21,652 nt of DNA from Halieaceae bacterium (GTDB lineage: Bacteria > Pseudomonadota > Gammaproteobacteria > Pseudomonadales > Halieaceae): contig DPGN01000055.1 in NCBI GenBank assembly GCA_003523185.1, positions 32,840 through 54,491 on the forward strand, given 5' to 3'. Both the position numbers and the translations under genes were made by a program. Below the pieces are notes generated by a model that ran no database searches, was not told where the DNA came from, and worked only from the letters and a program-made list of their open reading frames with translations. Of the stretch, positions 7,861 through 16,595 are shown piece by piece; the stretch's first letter is position 1, and the number at the start of each line of letters is the position of its first letter.

Positions 7861-10800
7861 GCGGCTACCTCCCCCGATATGCCTTCTAGAAGATCTTCAA
7901 GGTCTTCACCCGCGCGCCTAAGCGCGTCGAGTTGCTCCTCGTCAGCTCCCCAGTAGTCTCTCTCTTGTGCCTCAATGAGCCGATTAGCGACGCGAGATGC
8001 CGCAACGGGATTGAGCTCAGCCAACCGCCGCCGCATGTCTTCATCAAGAATGAATGTTTCTGATACTTGCTTATAAACCCACGGTGCCACACCGCCAGCA
8101 GTCGCTGACCAGCCCATGGTATTGGTGAGATGTGCCTCAATTTGGCGGACACCCTCATATCCATGGTCGAGCATAGACTCGTACCATTTCGGATTCAAAA
8201 GACGCGTGCGCGTCTCTAACGCAACTTGTTCATCAAGCGTACGGACCTTGCCGCCGCCACTGCCCGTGTGATCAGCGATATACACGGGAACACTGTTGCC
8301 CTTTGCCCGCTGCACAGCGCTGCTAATACCACCTAACGTGTCAAAATAATGATCGACAGTTGTGATGCCGAGTTCGACGGAATCAAGGTTTTGATAGGCG
8401 AGATCAACGTTACCTAGCACGTCATTTAACAGCTCGGTCTGCTGCGATACTGCACCCGTTCTTCCGTAGGCAAACCCTTTACGATTTGTGTAGGTGTCAG
8501 CGAACTCGGACTCATTATCCCAGCGACCTGAGTCAACCAACATATTAACGTTGGAGCCGTAGGCCCCCTCGGAGTTGCTGAACACACGCAATGCGGCGGT
8601 ATCTAAATCGCAGTCATGCTTCGCCTGATACTCCAAGGCACTTCGTCTGATGGGATTGAGCTCCAATGGCTCATCAGCTGCAGCAGCTAAATACGCCGCC
8701 TCTGCCAGCAGACGCGTTTGCATTGGCAGCAGATCGCGAAAAATACCGGATAAGGTCACGATAACGTCAACACGAGACCGACCCAGTTCATCGATAGGAA
8801 TAAGCTCCGCACCCGACAACCGGCCGTAACTATCGAACCGTGGGCGCGCACCCATGAGCGCAAGCGCCTGACCAATGGCAACGCCTTCAGTCTTTAAGTT
8901 GTCTGTTCCCCACAAGACCAGGGCAACTGACGTTGGTGGGGCTCCGCTGTCTGCGAGATGCCGATCAAGAAGTTGCTTGGCTTGTCGCTCGCCCTCGATC
9001 ACAGCAAATGCGGTAGGCAGCCGAAAGGGATCAAACCCATGAATATTGCGGCCCGTTGGAAGACTTTCCGGATTTCGAATGAGATCTCCACCCGACACAG
9101 GGGGAATGAATTTCGCATCTAATGCGTCAATCAGAGCAGGGAGTTCAAACTCCTCAACCAAATGACCGAATGCCTCGGTCAATCGACCGGCAAGCGACTC
9201 GATATCATCGGCAGCAACGTGATATTCCGCTAGCAGTCCATTCAATGCGCCGAGATCTTCAGACGCGAGAACACTATCCAGTCGGCTTTGATCAATCCCA
9301 TCAGCGCCGCCCGCCTGCGCGATTGCAGCAAGGGTCTCAGCGCGCTCAGATGAAGTCATGGGAGACCCGACGACATGCAGGCCAAACGGAATCAGAGACG
9401 TTTCAATTTCATCGAGTTGGAGCCGTAAATCGTTTACCCATGCCTCGGCTTGAGCTAGTTCCGTAGGCGTGGTCGCCGAGGGCAGCTCACAGATCTCGGC
9501 CTGCGCGGCGATGGTGTGCAGTAACTGCTGTAACTGAGCTTCATTGGTCCCAGGCTCTCTCGTTCGCCATCGATCGATCATGGACCGCAATTCGGCAAAC
9601 TCTTTGTGTAAATCTGCGCGAGTGACAGGCGGTGTGAGGTAGCTAATCAAGGTGGCGGCTGAACGGCGTTTTGCGATCAAACCCTCGGAGGGGTTGTTCG
9701 CGGCGTAGAGATAAAAATTTGGTAGATCGGCAATCAGTCGGTCAGGCCAACACCGGCTAGAGAGACCCACCTGCTTGCCCGGCATAAATTCGAGCGCACC
9801 GTGGGTGCCAAAGTGAAGTACCGCATCTGCGGCATAGTCCTCGCGAAGCCACCGGTAATAGGCGGAGAACACGTGTGTCGGTGCTAACCCTCCCTCGAAC
9901 AGCAGTCGCATCGGGTCCCCTTCGTAACCCATTGCGGGTTGAACCCCGATGAACACATTGCCGAATGATTTGCCGAGAACAAATAACTGGCGTCCGTCGG
10001 TCCAGTGCTTGCCAGGCGCAGGGCCCCACTGAGCTTCGATTTCCTCGAGGTAAGGCTCGCGGGCAACGTGATCATCAACCGGTATTGTCGCGTGTACATT
10101 TGCTTCGGCACCGTACTGCTCTGAGTTTCCGACTAGCAATGCCTCTCGAAGCGCATCAACGCTTTCAGGTAGCTCAACCTGATAACCCGCCTTATCGAGG
10201 GCTCGGAGTGTATTGAGCACTGACTCAAAAACGCTCAAATGCGCAGCCGTTCCCATCGCTCCGCTGTTGGGTGGAAAGTTAAATAGGGTAATACCGATTT
10301 TGCGGTCTGCTCGCGTTGTTCGTCGGAGCTTTACAAGCTTGTGAACGCGATCTGCCAATCGGTCAATGCGCTCAACTTCAGGGCTCATATCAAAGGAGCG
10401 CTTCGGATCCTCTCGATCACGGCCACTGAAGACCATGGGTCCCGTGGCGCCATCGAGTTCAGGAATCGCAACCATAATGGTGGCTTCGACTGGCATAAGT
10501 CCCATAGGAGAGTCACGCCACTGGTTAATGCTCTGGAATTCGAGGGCCTGAACGGCAAGGTAAGGCACATTTAACTCGGCCAACATGGCTTGTGCCGCCT
10601 CAGTATCGTTGTACGCGGGCCCGCCAACGAGCGAGAAACCCGTCAACGAGACCACTGCATCTACAATGGGTTGGTCATGCTCCATGAAGAAGCGCCTAAC
10701 GGCAGGACGTGCATCCAATCCGGCAGCGAAGGCGGGAATCACCTTAAGACCTCGTGCCTCCAAAGCTTTTATTACCGCATCATAGTGACGGGTATTACCC

Positions 10801-11591
10801 GCAAGCGCGTAGGAGCGCATCAACAATAAGCCAACGGTTCCAGCGTGTTGATCCGGCGCCGATATTTCATCGACCGAATCAACAATGCGCTGACGACCCT
10901 CAGGTTGGTATACACCGACGTCGGGATACTCGATCGGAGGCTCTTCCCGCGCGATTTTTCGGAGCACCTCGCGAGGGCCCGCGGCATAGCGATGAATCAG
11001 GAAGCTCACCATCCGGGTCAGATTGTCCTCAGATCCAGCGAGCCAGTATTGCAACGTGAGGAAGTAGGCCCTGACATCCTGAGCAGTCCCGGGAATAAAC
11101 CGAAGTATGCGGGGCAAACGCCGCAACATCGCAAGCTGCCTCTCCCCTGAGGCGGCGGGCTTTCCATCTTTCGGCGTGCCTCGGAGACGTTTAAGTAATG
11201 CGATGGGGCCTGAAGGTTCACCGTCCATTGTGAACCGGCCCATCCGGGTGTACTGCATGACCTCAGGTGCCGACATACAGCACACCATGGCATCGCAATC
11301 GTCACGTCGCGCAGCTAGCGCATCGGAAATTGCCTTTATATGGGGCTCCATAAACAACATGGTGACAATGATTATGTCGCCCTCAGCGATCGCATCCCTG
11401 CAATCCGTCAATGACCGAGAGTCTGCATCCCATTCGGTCGCGGCAAAGCTTCTAAAGTCGATACCAGGCAAGTCATGGGTTAACCCTTTTTCAGCCCGAG
11501 CGATAGCACCATTAACATGGTTATCAAGTGTGACAAGGACGACTTTTATCGGCGTCGCTTCGTCAGTTGCTGAAGTGTGCTTTCGCGTCAT
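7857..11591 (-). CDS. bchH: Magnesium chelatase subunit H
   Basis: BchH is the large porphyrin-binding subunit of the ATP-dependent magnesium chelatase. It binds protoporphyrin IX and receives Mg2+ with the help of BchI and BchD, which are not in this window. The 1244-residue product is at the usual size for the CobN/BchH family. It opens with a domain beginning IKVVLVTLDNHVNGAIARA and contains the family hallmarks VLHFGTHGALEFMPGKQVGL, NNPSEGLIAKRRS, RVDVIVTLSGIFRDLLP, YGSNVNMLVDSG and YIADHTGSGGGKVRTLDEQV. The ATG at 11591 lies 29 bases inside bchB. The start fits the family, which begins close to the VVLVTLD strand. No internal frameshift is visible across the 3.7 kb. Confidence 0.98.
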   Translation of the reverse strand: MTRKHTSATDEATPIKVVLVTLDNHVNGAIARAEKGLTHDLPGIDFRSFAATEWDADSRSLTDCRDAIAEGDIIIVTMLFMEPHIKAISDALAARRDDCDAMVCCMSAPEVMQYTRMGRFTMDGEPSGPIALLKRLRGTPKDGKPAASGERQLAMLRRLPRILRFIPGTAQDVRAYFLTLQYWLAGSEDNLTRMVSFLIHRYAAGPREVLRKIAREEPPIEYPDVGVYQPEGRQRIVDSVDEISAPDQHAGTVGLLLMRSYALAGNTRHYDAVIKALEARGLKVIPAFAAGLDARPAVRRFFMEHDQPIVDAVVSLTGFSLVGGPAYNDTEAAQAMLAELNVPYLAVQALEFQSINQWRDSPMGLMPVEATIMVAIPELDGATGPMVFSGRDREDPKRSFDMSPEVERIDRLADRVHKLVKLRRTTRADRKIGITLFNFPPNSGAMGTAAHLSVFESVLNTLRALDKAGYQVELPESVDALREALLVGNSEQYGAEANVHATIPVDDHVAREPYLEEIEAQWGPAPGKHWTDGRQLFVLGKSFGNVFIGVQPAMGYEGDPMRLLFEGGLAPTHVFSAYYRWLREDYAADAVLHFGTHGALEFMPGKQVGLSSRCWPDRLIADLPNFYLYAANNPSEGLIAKRRSAATLISYLTPPVTRADLHKEFAELRSMIDRWRTREPGTNEAQLQQLLHTIAAQAEICELPSATTPTELAQAEAWVNDLRLQLDEIETSLIPFGLHVVGSPMTSSERAETLAAIAQAGGADGIDQSRLDSVLASEDLGALNGLLAEYHVAADDIESLAGRLTEAFGHLVEEFELPALIDALDAKFIPPVSGGDLIRNPESLPTGRNIHGFDPFRLPTAFAVIEGERQAKQLLDRHLADSGAPPTSVALVLWGTDNLKTEGVAIGQALALMGARPRFDSYGRLSGAELIPIDELGRSRVDVIVTLSGIFRDLLPMQTRLLAEAAYLAAAADEPLELNPIRRSALEYQAKHDCDLDTAALRVFSNSEGAYGSNVNMLVDSGRWDNESEFADTYTNRKGFAYGRTGAVSQQTELLNDVLGNVDLAYQNLDSVELGITTVDHYFDTLGGISSAVQRAKGNSVPVYIADHTGSGGGKVRTLDEQVALETRTRLLNPKWYESMLDHGYEGVRQIEAHLTNTMGWSATAGGVAPWVYKQVSETFILDEDMRRRLAELNPVAASRVANRLIEAQERDYWGADEEQLDALRRAGEDLEDLLEGISGEVAA

Positions 11592-13122
11592 AGAGCGTGT
11601 CTACTTCGATAGTGGTAAGTCCGTGCTCGAATGCAAATCTCTCTGTGTTTCGCCGAGCCTTTCCTCTGACAAAAAACGGAATCTTTTTGAGCTCCTTCTC
11701 GGCTTCAGATGCCCAAACGACAGCACCATCATCTGGTTGGCTATCGTCCGGTAAACCTTGAGCTCGAGCGCCCTCTCCTTCACTCCCCAAATGCGAGGGC
11801 CCAACACTGTCGTTGAATTCGAAGTCATCACGGAACATGTGTAAAAGATGCTCTTCAAGGCCCATGATCAGCGGATGAACCCAGGTGTCGAACAATACGT
11901 TTGCACCCTCGAATCCCATCTGAGGCGAGTATCGGGCCGGGTAATCCTGGACGTGCGCCGGAGTTGAAATAACAGCACATGGAATCCCAAGTCGCTTAGC
12001 GATATGCCGCTCCATCTGGGTTCCCAGTACCATCTCGGGCTGCAGCTCTTGAACTTTGGCTTCAACCTCGAGGTAATTATCTGTAATGAGCGCTTCTAAG
12101 CCGTATTCCTTGGCAGCCGCACGAACATCGCGGGCTCGCTCTCTGCTATAGGTGCCTAAACCGACAACCTCAAATCCCATTTCATCGCGAGCAACCCTCG
12201 CAGCAGCAATCGCATGACTACCGTCGGCAAACACGAATACCCGCTTCCCGGTTAGATAGGTCGAATCGATCGAACGTGAATACCAAGGCAAACGAGATTC
12301 ACCGACTGCATCTACATTGATATCTAAATCCAGTGCGGCAGCGACCTCGACGATAAAATCTCGCGTAGCGCCCCAGCCCATTGGAATCGTGCTAATCGTT
12401 GGCATTCCGAATGTGCGAGCAAGCCAACTGCAGGTCAAATCGGAGACCTCAGGGCAAAGATTGACGTTCGCATCGGCCTTCGGAATGGCTTGCAAGTCCT
12501 GCGGAGAGGCGCCTAAAGGCGCAACTACATTGACGTCAACGCCCATTGAATTGAGCAAACGTTCTATCTCAACCACGTCATCACGACACCTGAATCCAAG
12601 CTTAGTAGGCCCAAGAAGATTCACACTCGGTCGTATGTTAGCGTCGCGCGTTGGCCGCTCACTGCCTGGAGGCGGCGCTTGACGGGACAGCAGTCCCCGC
12701 ACTAATTGATAAAACGTCTCCGCCGCACCCCAGTTCTCTTTTCGCGTATAAGCGGCCATCTCCAGGGGGATCACGGGTACGGGTAGATCGGCACCTAAAG
12801 CCAGAGCACCTGGCTGATCTTGAATGAGTTCAGCGGTGCAGGAATCCGCCACCATTAATACCTGAGGCTTGAAGCGCTCGGCAGATTCACGCAATGAGTT
12901 CACAACCATCTCTGCTGTCGAGGAACCTAGATCACGAGCTTGAAACGTCGTGTAGGTCACCGGTGGCCGTCGGCCTTCACGCTCAATCATGGTGAACAGC
13001 AAATCAGCGTAGGTGTCACCCTGTGGTGAGTGCAGCATCAGGTGAACGTGGCGCATCGACGCAGCGATGCGGATCGCACCCACGTGAGGAGGACCCTCAT
13101 AGGTCCAAAGCGTCAGCTCCAT
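11563..13122 (-). CDS. bchB: Light-independent protochlorophyllide reductase subunit B
   Basis: BchB is one half of the catalytic BchN-BchB heterotetramer of DPOR, a relative of NifK, which reduces the C17-C18 bond of protochlorophyllide in the dark. The 519-residue protein starts MELTLWTYEGPPHVGAIRIA. Asp36 (in SPQGDTYAD) corresponds to the unusual aspartate ligand of the shared [4Fe-4S] cluster, whose three cysteine ligands come from BchN. Other family stretches are VADSCTAELIQDQPG, LGTQMERHIAKRLGIPCAVIS and PQMGFEGANVLFDTWVHPL. The C-terminal 50 residues form the PCP-reductase-type tail (EKELKKIPFFVRGKARRN). The ATG at 13122 overlaps bchN by 10 bases, and the 3' end overlaps bchH by 29. 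Confidence 0.98.
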   Translation of the reverse strand: MELTLWTYEGPPHVGAIRIAASMRHVHLMLHSPQGDTYADLLFTMIEREGRRPPVTYTTFQARDLGSSTAEMVVNSLRESAERFKPQVLMVADSCTAELIQDQPGALALGADLPVPVIPLEMAAYTRKENWGAAETFYQLVRGLLSRQAPPPGSERPTRDANIRPSVNLLGPTKLGFRCRDDVVEIERLLNSMGVDVNVVAPLGASPQDLQAIPKADANVNLCPEVSDLTCSWLARTFGMPTISTIPMGWGATRDFIVEVAAALDLDINVDAVGESRLPWYSRSIDSTYLTGKRVFVFADGSHAIAAARVARDEMGFEVVGLGTYSRERARDVRAAAKEYGLEALITDNYLEVEAKVQELQPEMVLGTQMERHIAKRLGIPCAVISTPAHVQDYPARYSPQMGFEGANVLFDTWVHPLIMGLEEHLLHMFRDDFEFNDSVGPSHLGSEGEGARAQGLPDDSQPDDGAVVWASEAEKELKKIPFFVRGKARRNTERFAFEHGLTTIEVDTLYDAKAHFSN

Positions 13123-14402
13123 GATCCTACCTCCAGTATCTCTTCGCGCGCCAAGGGCTTGGCAAAAAGGCCTGCCAAGTCACCGGCCTGGTCAAACCCC
13201 TGCACGGGAGAGAAAACAAGTTCAATGGACCACTTAGTTCGGAGCCCCTCGGACTCAAGTGCGTTAGCAATACCCATCCCGCAGACGGTTAAATCGGGAC
13301 GCGCGGCTCGAACGCGAGATAAGGCAGGGTCGAGATCTTGCCCCTCGACCATAGGCACATCCTGTGGCAAGCGAGCCAACTCTCCACGCATCACTAATTG
13401 ATCATGGAAGGGGGTGCCAATCTCATTGACGCCCAGGCCACACTCCTCTGACAGGAAACGGGCCATCGGAATTTCAAGTTGTGAGTCGGGCAAGAAGTGA
13501 ATGCGTTTGCCCTCGAGTTTTGAGCGATGCACCGATACCGCTCGCTTTGCACGCTGATATGGCAGTTCAAGTACTTGCTCTGTCCGCTCCGAATCGACAC
13601 CGTATGCCTGGGCAACGGCCTCAAACCACGCCTTACTCCCCTCGGCACCTAACGGGAAGGGTGCGCTAATTAACTCAGCACCACGCTGGATCAACGCGCG
13701 TGCAGTTTCACCAACAAACGGTTGCGCCGCGATAACCCGGGTGCCTTTGCCCACGGCAGGCAAATCACCCGCCGTTCGCCCCGGGTAGAAGTGGACATTT
13801 TTGATATCTAGGTCATCGAATAAGCGCCGGAACTGATCCTCCACAATGTCCGAAACAGTGCCCAATACAATCAGGTTTTCCTCGGAGGCACCCAGTGCCG
13901 GCAACTCGGCAACCGTGCTCTTCAAGCACTGGTCTTCACCTTGGGTGAAGGTTGTTTCAATGCCGCTTCCGCTAAACGCGGAGATACGAACACGATTCTC
14001 GTGTTTGACTTGCAACTTCGCAGCAGCCGTCTCTAGGTCAAGCTTGATCACCTCGGACGGGCAGGAGCCGACAAGGAACAGGCGATTGATACCGGAGCGA
14101 CGTGCAATCAATTCGCCCACCACGCGATCAAGCTCCTCATGACAATCCGCCATACCAGCAAGGTCTCGCTCTCCCAGGATGGCGGTCGCGAAACGTGGCT
14201 CCGCGAAGATCATGACGCCCGCGGCCGATTGAATGAGGTGCGCACAAGTACGCGAGCCCACAACAAGGAAGAAGGCGTCCTGAATACGGCGATGCAACCA
14301 AATAATGGATGTGAGGCCACAGAAGACCGCTCTTTGACCCCGCTCTTGCGTCTGAGGACCCGGATGATGCTCACCGACGCTACTTGCGATAACAGAGCTC
14401 AT
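13113..14402 (-). CDS. bchN: Light-independent protochlorophyllide reductase subunit N
   Basis: BchN pairs with BchB to bind protochlorophyllide and the catalytic [4Fe-4S] cluster of DPOR. In this 429-residue protein the three expected cysteine ligands are visible at Cys28 (FCGLTSI), Cys53 (SRTCAHLIQS) and Cys114 (VGSCPSEVIKLDL), spaced as in Rhodobacter BchN. Family stretches near the C-terminus include IHFLPDSQLEIPMARFLSEE and PDLTVCGMGIANALESEG. The ATG at 14402 overlaps the bchF stop as ATGA, so it is probably translationally coupled. It is the second gene of the polycistron. Confidence 0.98.
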   Translation of the reverse strand: MSSVIASSVGEHHPGPQTQERGQRAVFCGLTSIIWLHRRIQDAFFLVVGSRTCAHLIQSAAGVMIFAEPRFATAILGERDLAGMADCHEELDRVVGELIARRSGINRLFLVGSCPSEVIKLDLETAAAKLQVKHENRVRISAFSGSGIETTFTQGEDQCLKSTVAELPALGASEENLIVLGTVSDIVEDQFRRLFDDLDIKNVHFYPGRTAGDLPAVGKGTRVIAAQPFVGETARALIQRGAELISAPFPLGAEGSKAWFEAVAQAYGVDSERTEQVLELPYQRAKRAVSVHRSKLEGKRIHFLPDSQLEIPMARFLSEECGLGVNEIGTPFHDQLVMRGELARLPQDVPMVEGQDLDPALSRVRAARPDLTVCGMGIANALESEGLRTKWSIELVFSPVQGFDQAGDLAGLFAKPLAREEILEVGSWS

Positions 14403-14926
14403 AAGCGTGCACCTGCGGGCATCTCATCGGTTGCGTATGAACTTGCCGTTTCGGCCGAAGTCGCTCTTGCGAGCTGAAATTTCTTGAGGAACTGCACAGC
14501 GTTGATGACATAAGCCACATAAGCTGCAAGTGCGATCCACATTTGCTCTTGAGGTGTACCCCAGCCTGCCAAGAGCATGACCAGATAGAGCGTGTGGAGG
14601 GCAATAACACCCATACTCACCACGTCTTCCCAGAAAAACGCCGGGGCAAAAAGATAACGATCAAAGACGACCTTTTCCCAGATCGCGCCGGTAACCATGA
14701 TCGTGTAGAGAATCCCCGTCTTTATGACGACCGAGACAGTGGCAGCAAATAGCCCTGTCCCATTCAGCAAGAAATTCACCACGAAAACCGCACTGATAGC
14801 AAAGACCAAAAACTGAAGCGGCGCTAGCACACCCTGTACCAGCGTCCACACCGTCTGGTCTCGGCGTAGCTTTTGTTCCGGCGTGTACAAACCAGCGCCG
14901 GTTATTTCATTTTTTTTATCACTCAC
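14399..14926 (-). CDS. bchF: 3-vinyl bacteriochlorophyllide hydratase
   Basis: BchF hydrates the 3-vinyl group to 3-hydroxyethyl, which BchC then oxidises to the 3-acetyl group of bacteriochlorophyll a. The 175-residue protein begins with the typical YTPEQKLRRDQTVWTLVQG segment at 14-32. About four hydrophobic helices follow, with AIWEKVVFDRYLFAPAFFWEDVVSM between the second and third, a strong BchF/BchV signature. The only reasonable start is GTG at 14926, with GGGGA upstream at 8-9 base spacing; an ATG five bases upstream is out of frame and terminates at once. It is the first gene of the minus-strand polycistron and carries the promoter with the PpsR-type operator. Confidence 0.96.
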   Translation of the reverse strand: MSDKKNEITGAGLYTPEQKLRRDQTVWTLVQGVLAPLQFLVFAISAVFVVNFLLNGTGLFAATVSVVIKTGILYTIMVTGAIWEKVVFDRYLFAPAFFWEDVVSMGVIALHTLYLVMLLAGWGTPQEQMWIALAAYVAYVINAVQFLKKFQLARATSAETASSYATDEMPAGARL

Positions 14927-14942
14927 GCCACATTCCCCGCTC

Positions 14943-14959
14943 TGTGCGGAACGCGCACA
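14943..14959. repeat. TGTGCG-N5-CGCACA inverted repeat in the bchF leader
   Basis: TGTGCG (14943-14948) and CGCACA (14954-14959) are perfect inverted repeats separated by five bases, 17 bases upstream of the bchF start. The same stretch reads TGT-N11-ACA, one base shorter than the canonical PpsR/CrtJ spacing. From the proposed promoter it would lie about 20-35 bases downstream of the transcription start. It could be a second operator or a leader hairpin near the ribosome binding site. Confidence 0.45.
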
Positions 14960-14983
14960 TTTAGCGTCATCTTATTAATTTGC

Positions 14984-15012
14984 AGAGTAGTGTTCGGCTA
15001 TATGAGTGTCAA
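14984..15012 (-). promoter_or_regulatory. Promoter of the bchF-puhE polycistron
   Basis: On the minus strand a perfect TTGACA (15012-15007) is followed after exactly 17 bases by TACTCT (14989-14984), which matches the -10 consensus at 3 of 6 positions. Transcription would begin near 14977, about 50 bases before the bchF GTG. The -35 box is embedded in a TGT-N12-ACA operator, which suggests repression by blocking RNA polymerase. The perfect -35, ideal spacing and operator overlap make this the best-supported promoter in the window. Confidence 0.6.
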
Positions 15013-15024
15013 CTAAATATTACA
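15007..15024. promoter_or_regulatory. PpsR/CrtJ operator, TGT-N12-ACA
   Basis: The plus strand reads TGTCAACTAAATATTACA, an exact TGT-N12-ACA PpsR/CrtJ recognition pattern, in the ppsR-bchF divergent region. On the minus strand its last six bases are the TTGACA -35 box of bchF. The ppsR gene itself starts about 150 bases away, so bound PpsR could also influence its own gene. The rest of 14927-15177 shows AT-rich sequence but no convincing promoter for ppsR. Confidence 0.7.
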
Positions 15025-15177
15025 GTGATCTTGAACTAAAAAATTGACGTATTAAAGATATTTCCATTGAAGTGTAAGCATAATGATGACGACCCTTTCC
15101 CTGCTGTGTAACATTCGGATTTCTAAGACAATAATGACGCCTGATCCGCGTTTTGTAGTATCGGAGTAGTACTCGCA

Positions 15178-16554
15178 GTGAATACCGTATCAGCGCCCTC
15201 TTCCGACCTCTTGCTTCAGCACCTCGCAAGCCTTCAATTGCTCGTCAATGAAAACGGCATTGTTCTCGATGCCAGCGTCAATGGCCCCTCAAGCAGTCTG
15301 CAACCGGAAGCGCTGATTGGCCGTCCGCTAAGTGAACTTGTGAGTGATGATTCAAGGGCCCAGTTGGAGTCGCGATTAGACGAGGCAAGACGCAATAAAG
15401 GCGCGGCGGTCCGGTGCGATACGTCGATTGAGCCGCGCAGTGGCAATAGCGTCCCTTTGCTTTGCTGGATCTGCGCAGAGGCTGATTCCAGCGATGTCAA
15501 AGTGGCGGCTATTGATCTACTGCCTGAGGCGAGTCTGAGACACCAGCTACTGAACGCTCAGCACGCCATGGAGCGCGATTACTGGTCTAAACGACGACTT
15601 GAAGCTCGCTATCGTCGCTTACTGGACATGGTGTCAGAAGGCTTCGTTGTGGTTGACGATTCCAGTGGTCGCATACTCGAAGCAAATCCGGTGGCAGGCA
15701 CATTACTGACTGGCGCTGGTGCCACTCTAGTGGGCAAACCTTTTCCTCTCGGACTCGGTGACGAGGCAAGAAACACGCTCGATAGACTGACTCGGGAAGC
15801 GCGGTCAGTCACTACCGCCGTAGACGGAATGATCAGTACTGACGCGGGTTTAGAGCTAAATATTGCAATTACATATCTTCGCCAGTCGGGTGAGGGACGC
15901 CTCTTGATCCGACTTAGGGATGACAGCGAACGCGATCTCACAGGTGCAGAGTTTCAGTCTTTCTTCAGCGATGCACCTGATGGCATTTTGGAGATGGATG
16001 AGCAAGGCATCGTCTTAGCCGCGAACAATGCGTTCTTGGAAATGGCCGGCATCGTATCGCCAGAACTGGTTGAGGGCCGCAGGGCCGATCGCTGGATCGG
16101 CAGATCAGCAGTCGATCTCAATATTGTGCTGGATCACTCGAAACAAGAGGGATCCGTACGCTTATATTCGACCACCCTAAGGACCGAAACCGAATCCTCC
16201 GTGGATATCGAATTGTCGGTGGCCAGGGTCGGTAAAAATGGCTCTACGCGCGTCATGCTCTTTGTAAGAGATATCGGCAGGCGGATTACGCCAGATCAGT
16301 CGGTGGACGACCATCTACCCCGCTCTATCGAGCAAATAACGGGCCGCGTGGGTCGTGTACCTCTGAAAGAACTAGTCCGCGAGTCGACCGATGTCATTGA
16401 GGCGCTCTGCATAGAAGCCGCACTCAAATTGACCAGCGGAAATCGCGCTTCTGCAGCCGAATTACTCGGTCTTAGCCGTCAAAGTTTGTATACAAAGCTG
16501 CGTCGCTTTGATCTTGGCGATGCCGAGGTTGATGGCGATCGAGACGCACTGTAA
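15178..16554 (+). CDS. ppsR: PpsR/CrtJ-type transcriptional repressor of photosynthesis genes
   Basis: PpsR binds TGT-N12-ACA operators and represses bch, crt and puc genes under oxidising conditions. The 458-residue product has the family layout: an N-terminal PAS-like domain (about 10-115), a coiled linker (about 120-148), a PAS domain starting RYRRLLDMVSEGFVVVD (145-250), a further PAS domain starting FQSFFSDAPDGILEMDE (259-370), and a C-terminal Fis-type helix-turn-helix (400-445) with NRASAAELLGLSRQSLY. Cys411 just before the HTH matches the redox-active Cys424 of Rhodobacter sphaeroides PpsR. No cysteine lies between residues 100 and 410, so the second redox Cys (Cys251 type) is absent. 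The N-terminal domain instead has C-W-I-C at 96-99. The start is GTG at 15178, with GGAG 11 bases upstream, so the exact start is uncertain. No aerR/ppaA gene sits beside it. Confidence 0.93.
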   Translation: MNTVSAPSSDLLLQHLASLQLLVNENGIVLDASVNGPSSSLQPEALIGRPLSELVSDDSRAQLESRLDEARRNKGAAVRCDTSIEPRSGNSVPLLCWICAEADSSDVKVAAIDLLPEASLRHQLLNAQHAMERDYWSKRRLEARYRRLLDMVSEGFVVVDDSSGRILEANPVAGTLLTGAGATLVGKPFPLGLGDEARNTLDRLTREARSVTTAVDGMISTDAGLELNIAITYLRQSGEGRLLIRLRDDSERDLTGAEFQSFFSDAPDGILEMDEQGIVLAANNAFLEMAGIVSPELVEGRRADRWIGRSAVDLNIVLDHSKQEGSVRLYSTTLRTETESSVDIELSVARVGKNGSTRVMLFVRDIGRRITPDQSVDDHLPRSIEQITGRVGRVPLKELVRESTDVIEALCIEAALKLTSGNRASAAELLGLSRQSLYTKLRRFDLGDAEVDGDRDAL

Positions 16555-16556
16555 AT

Positions 16557-16574
16557 ATTTAATTACTATTAAAT
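16557..16574. repeat. AT-only inverted repeat after ppsR
   Basis: ATTTAAT (16557-16563), TACT, then ATTAAAT (16568-16574) form a perfect 7-bp inverted repeat starting two bases after the ppsR stop. With no G-C pairs it is unlikely to terminate transcription. It could be part of a bchG promoter or a protein-binding site. The gap to bchG is only 67 bases. Confidence 0.35.
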
Positions 16575-16595
16575 TGTCATGAATTATTGACTGTT

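Noticed and set aside
11107..11754. 215-codon plus-strand open frame opposite the bchH start and bchB end
   Set aside because: It is antisense to two secure genes, has no recognisable motif and is explained by codon bias of the overlapping coding strand.
2115..14926. A frameshift or pseudogene in the long minus-strand block
   Set aside because: Every gene is full length for its family with intact catalytic or ligand residues, and junction overlaps are of ordinary coupling type.
15007..15177. FNR-type (TTGAT-N4-ATCAA) site or clear sigma-70 promoter for ppsR
   Set aside because: TTGACG near 15044 and several AT-rich stretches exist, but no acceptable -10 at the right spacing and no FNR palindrome was found.
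15609..15941. 110-codon minus-strand frame inside ppsR
   Set aside because: It is antisense to the PAS region of ppsR, with Ser/Arg-rich composition typical of shadow frames.
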